Origin: Actinomycetes bacterium
GTDB taxonomy: Bacteria > Actinomycetota > Actinomycetes > Actinomycetales > Microbacteriaceae
Assembly: GCA_023386675.1 (NCBI GenBank)
Contig: JAEWJG010000014.1
Span: forward strand, 1-13,864
Length of the DNA: 13,864 nucleotides
Reading direction: 5' to 3'
The notes beneath the pieces were generated by a model. That model was not told the DNA's origin and did not search any database. It saw only the letters and a program-made list of their open reading frames with translations. The first letter of the stretch is position 1. Every line of letters starts with the position of its first letter. Made by a program: the position numbers and the translations under genes. This document shows positions 13,715 to 13,864 of this stretch, one piece after another.

Positions 13715-13864
13715 ATGAGCGAACCCGCCGACCGCATCCCCGATCTCCGCGCCGACCTGATCGCCGCGGGGCTGACCGTCGACGCGCTCACCGCACTCTG
13801 GGGCGCGGAGGCGGCGGACGCGCTCCACCGCGGCCAGCGCGTCCCGGCGGAGCGGGCGCTGGCC
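13715..13864 (+). CDS. Probable SAM-dependent methyltransferase, N-terminal fragment (truncated by window end)
   Basis: Only the first 50 residues are present and no catalytic motif is reached. The start, with DLRADLIAAGLTVDALTALWGAEAADALHRGQRVPAERAL, resembles the N-terminal DUF7059-type domain that precedes a methyltransferase domain in actinobacterial class I methyltransferases, where an L..DL..AG.TVD...LWG..A..AL.RG...PA..AL pattern recurs. This is recalled family resemblance, not a database match. The GGAGGG directly before the ATG has no spacing and is probably discriminator sequence. The gene is divergent from acyP. Confidence 0.55.
   Translation, partial: MSEPADRIPDLRADLIAAGLTVDALTALWGAEAADALHRGQRVPAERALA

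Noticed and set aside
13684..13791. Longer N-terminus for acylphosphatase
   Set aside because: It would overlap the divergent gene and add residues absent from this compact family; the GTG at 13683 has a -10-like box six bases upstream.
1..13864. CRISPR arrays, tRNA/rRNA genes, transposases, integrases, toxin-antitoxin or defence genes
   Set aside because: None seen on either strand. Gaps between genes are short and no long exact or spaced direct repeats were noticed by eye.

Overview
The window is compact, GC-rich chromosomal DNA with short intergenic gaps and G/C-ending codons. Protein content, codon bias and promoter style all point to a high-GC actinobacterium, most likely a member of the Microbacteriaceae (Leifsonia/Microbacterium-like). 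The family assignment is an inference from general resemblance. I see no rRNA, tRNA, CRISPR array, insertion sequence, integrase, toxin-antitoxin pair or defence island. The region reads as ordinary core and housekeeping DNA.

Layout. 1-1654 (+): end of a polar amino-acid ABC importer operon, with a 5'-truncated permease overlapped by its ATPase. 1677-2429 (+): an SDR oxidoreductase. 2522-6418 (-): full-length HrpA-type DEAH RNA helicase, convergent with the SDR gene and separated from it by a long imperfect inverted repeat. 6537-8147 (+): class I acyl-CoA synthetase, divergent from hrpA across a palindrome-rich control region. 8167-9000 (+): aldo/keto reductase. 9066-9476 (+): small four-helix membrane protein. 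9515-11383 (+): DUF255/YyaL-type thioredoxin-fold protein. 11361-11975 (-): DHFR/RibD-like reductase whose 3' end overlaps the DUF255 gene. 11989-12324 (-): 111-residue protein of unknown function. 12468-13361 (-): class IV PLP aminotransferase/aminodeoxychorismate lyase-like protein. 13408-13683 (-): acylphosphatase. 13715-13864 (+): start of a probable methyltransferase running off the window.

Apart from the ABC transporter pair, the genes appear to be independent transcription units rather than one pathway. Shared themes are redox and cofactor chemistry and small-molecule activation, but I see no evidence that neighbours act together.

The most informative non-coding signal is promoter architecture. 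Nine of the eleven genes with an independently readable start have a -10-like hexamer (TANNNT or a one-base variant) ending only 6-9 bases before the start codon, which predicts leaderless or nearly leaderless mRNAs. Only the acyl-CoA synthetase and the 111-residue protein have an upstream promoter, a leader and a well-spaced Shine-Dalgarno. This pattern also decides several start codons. I found no convincing novel multi-gene system.
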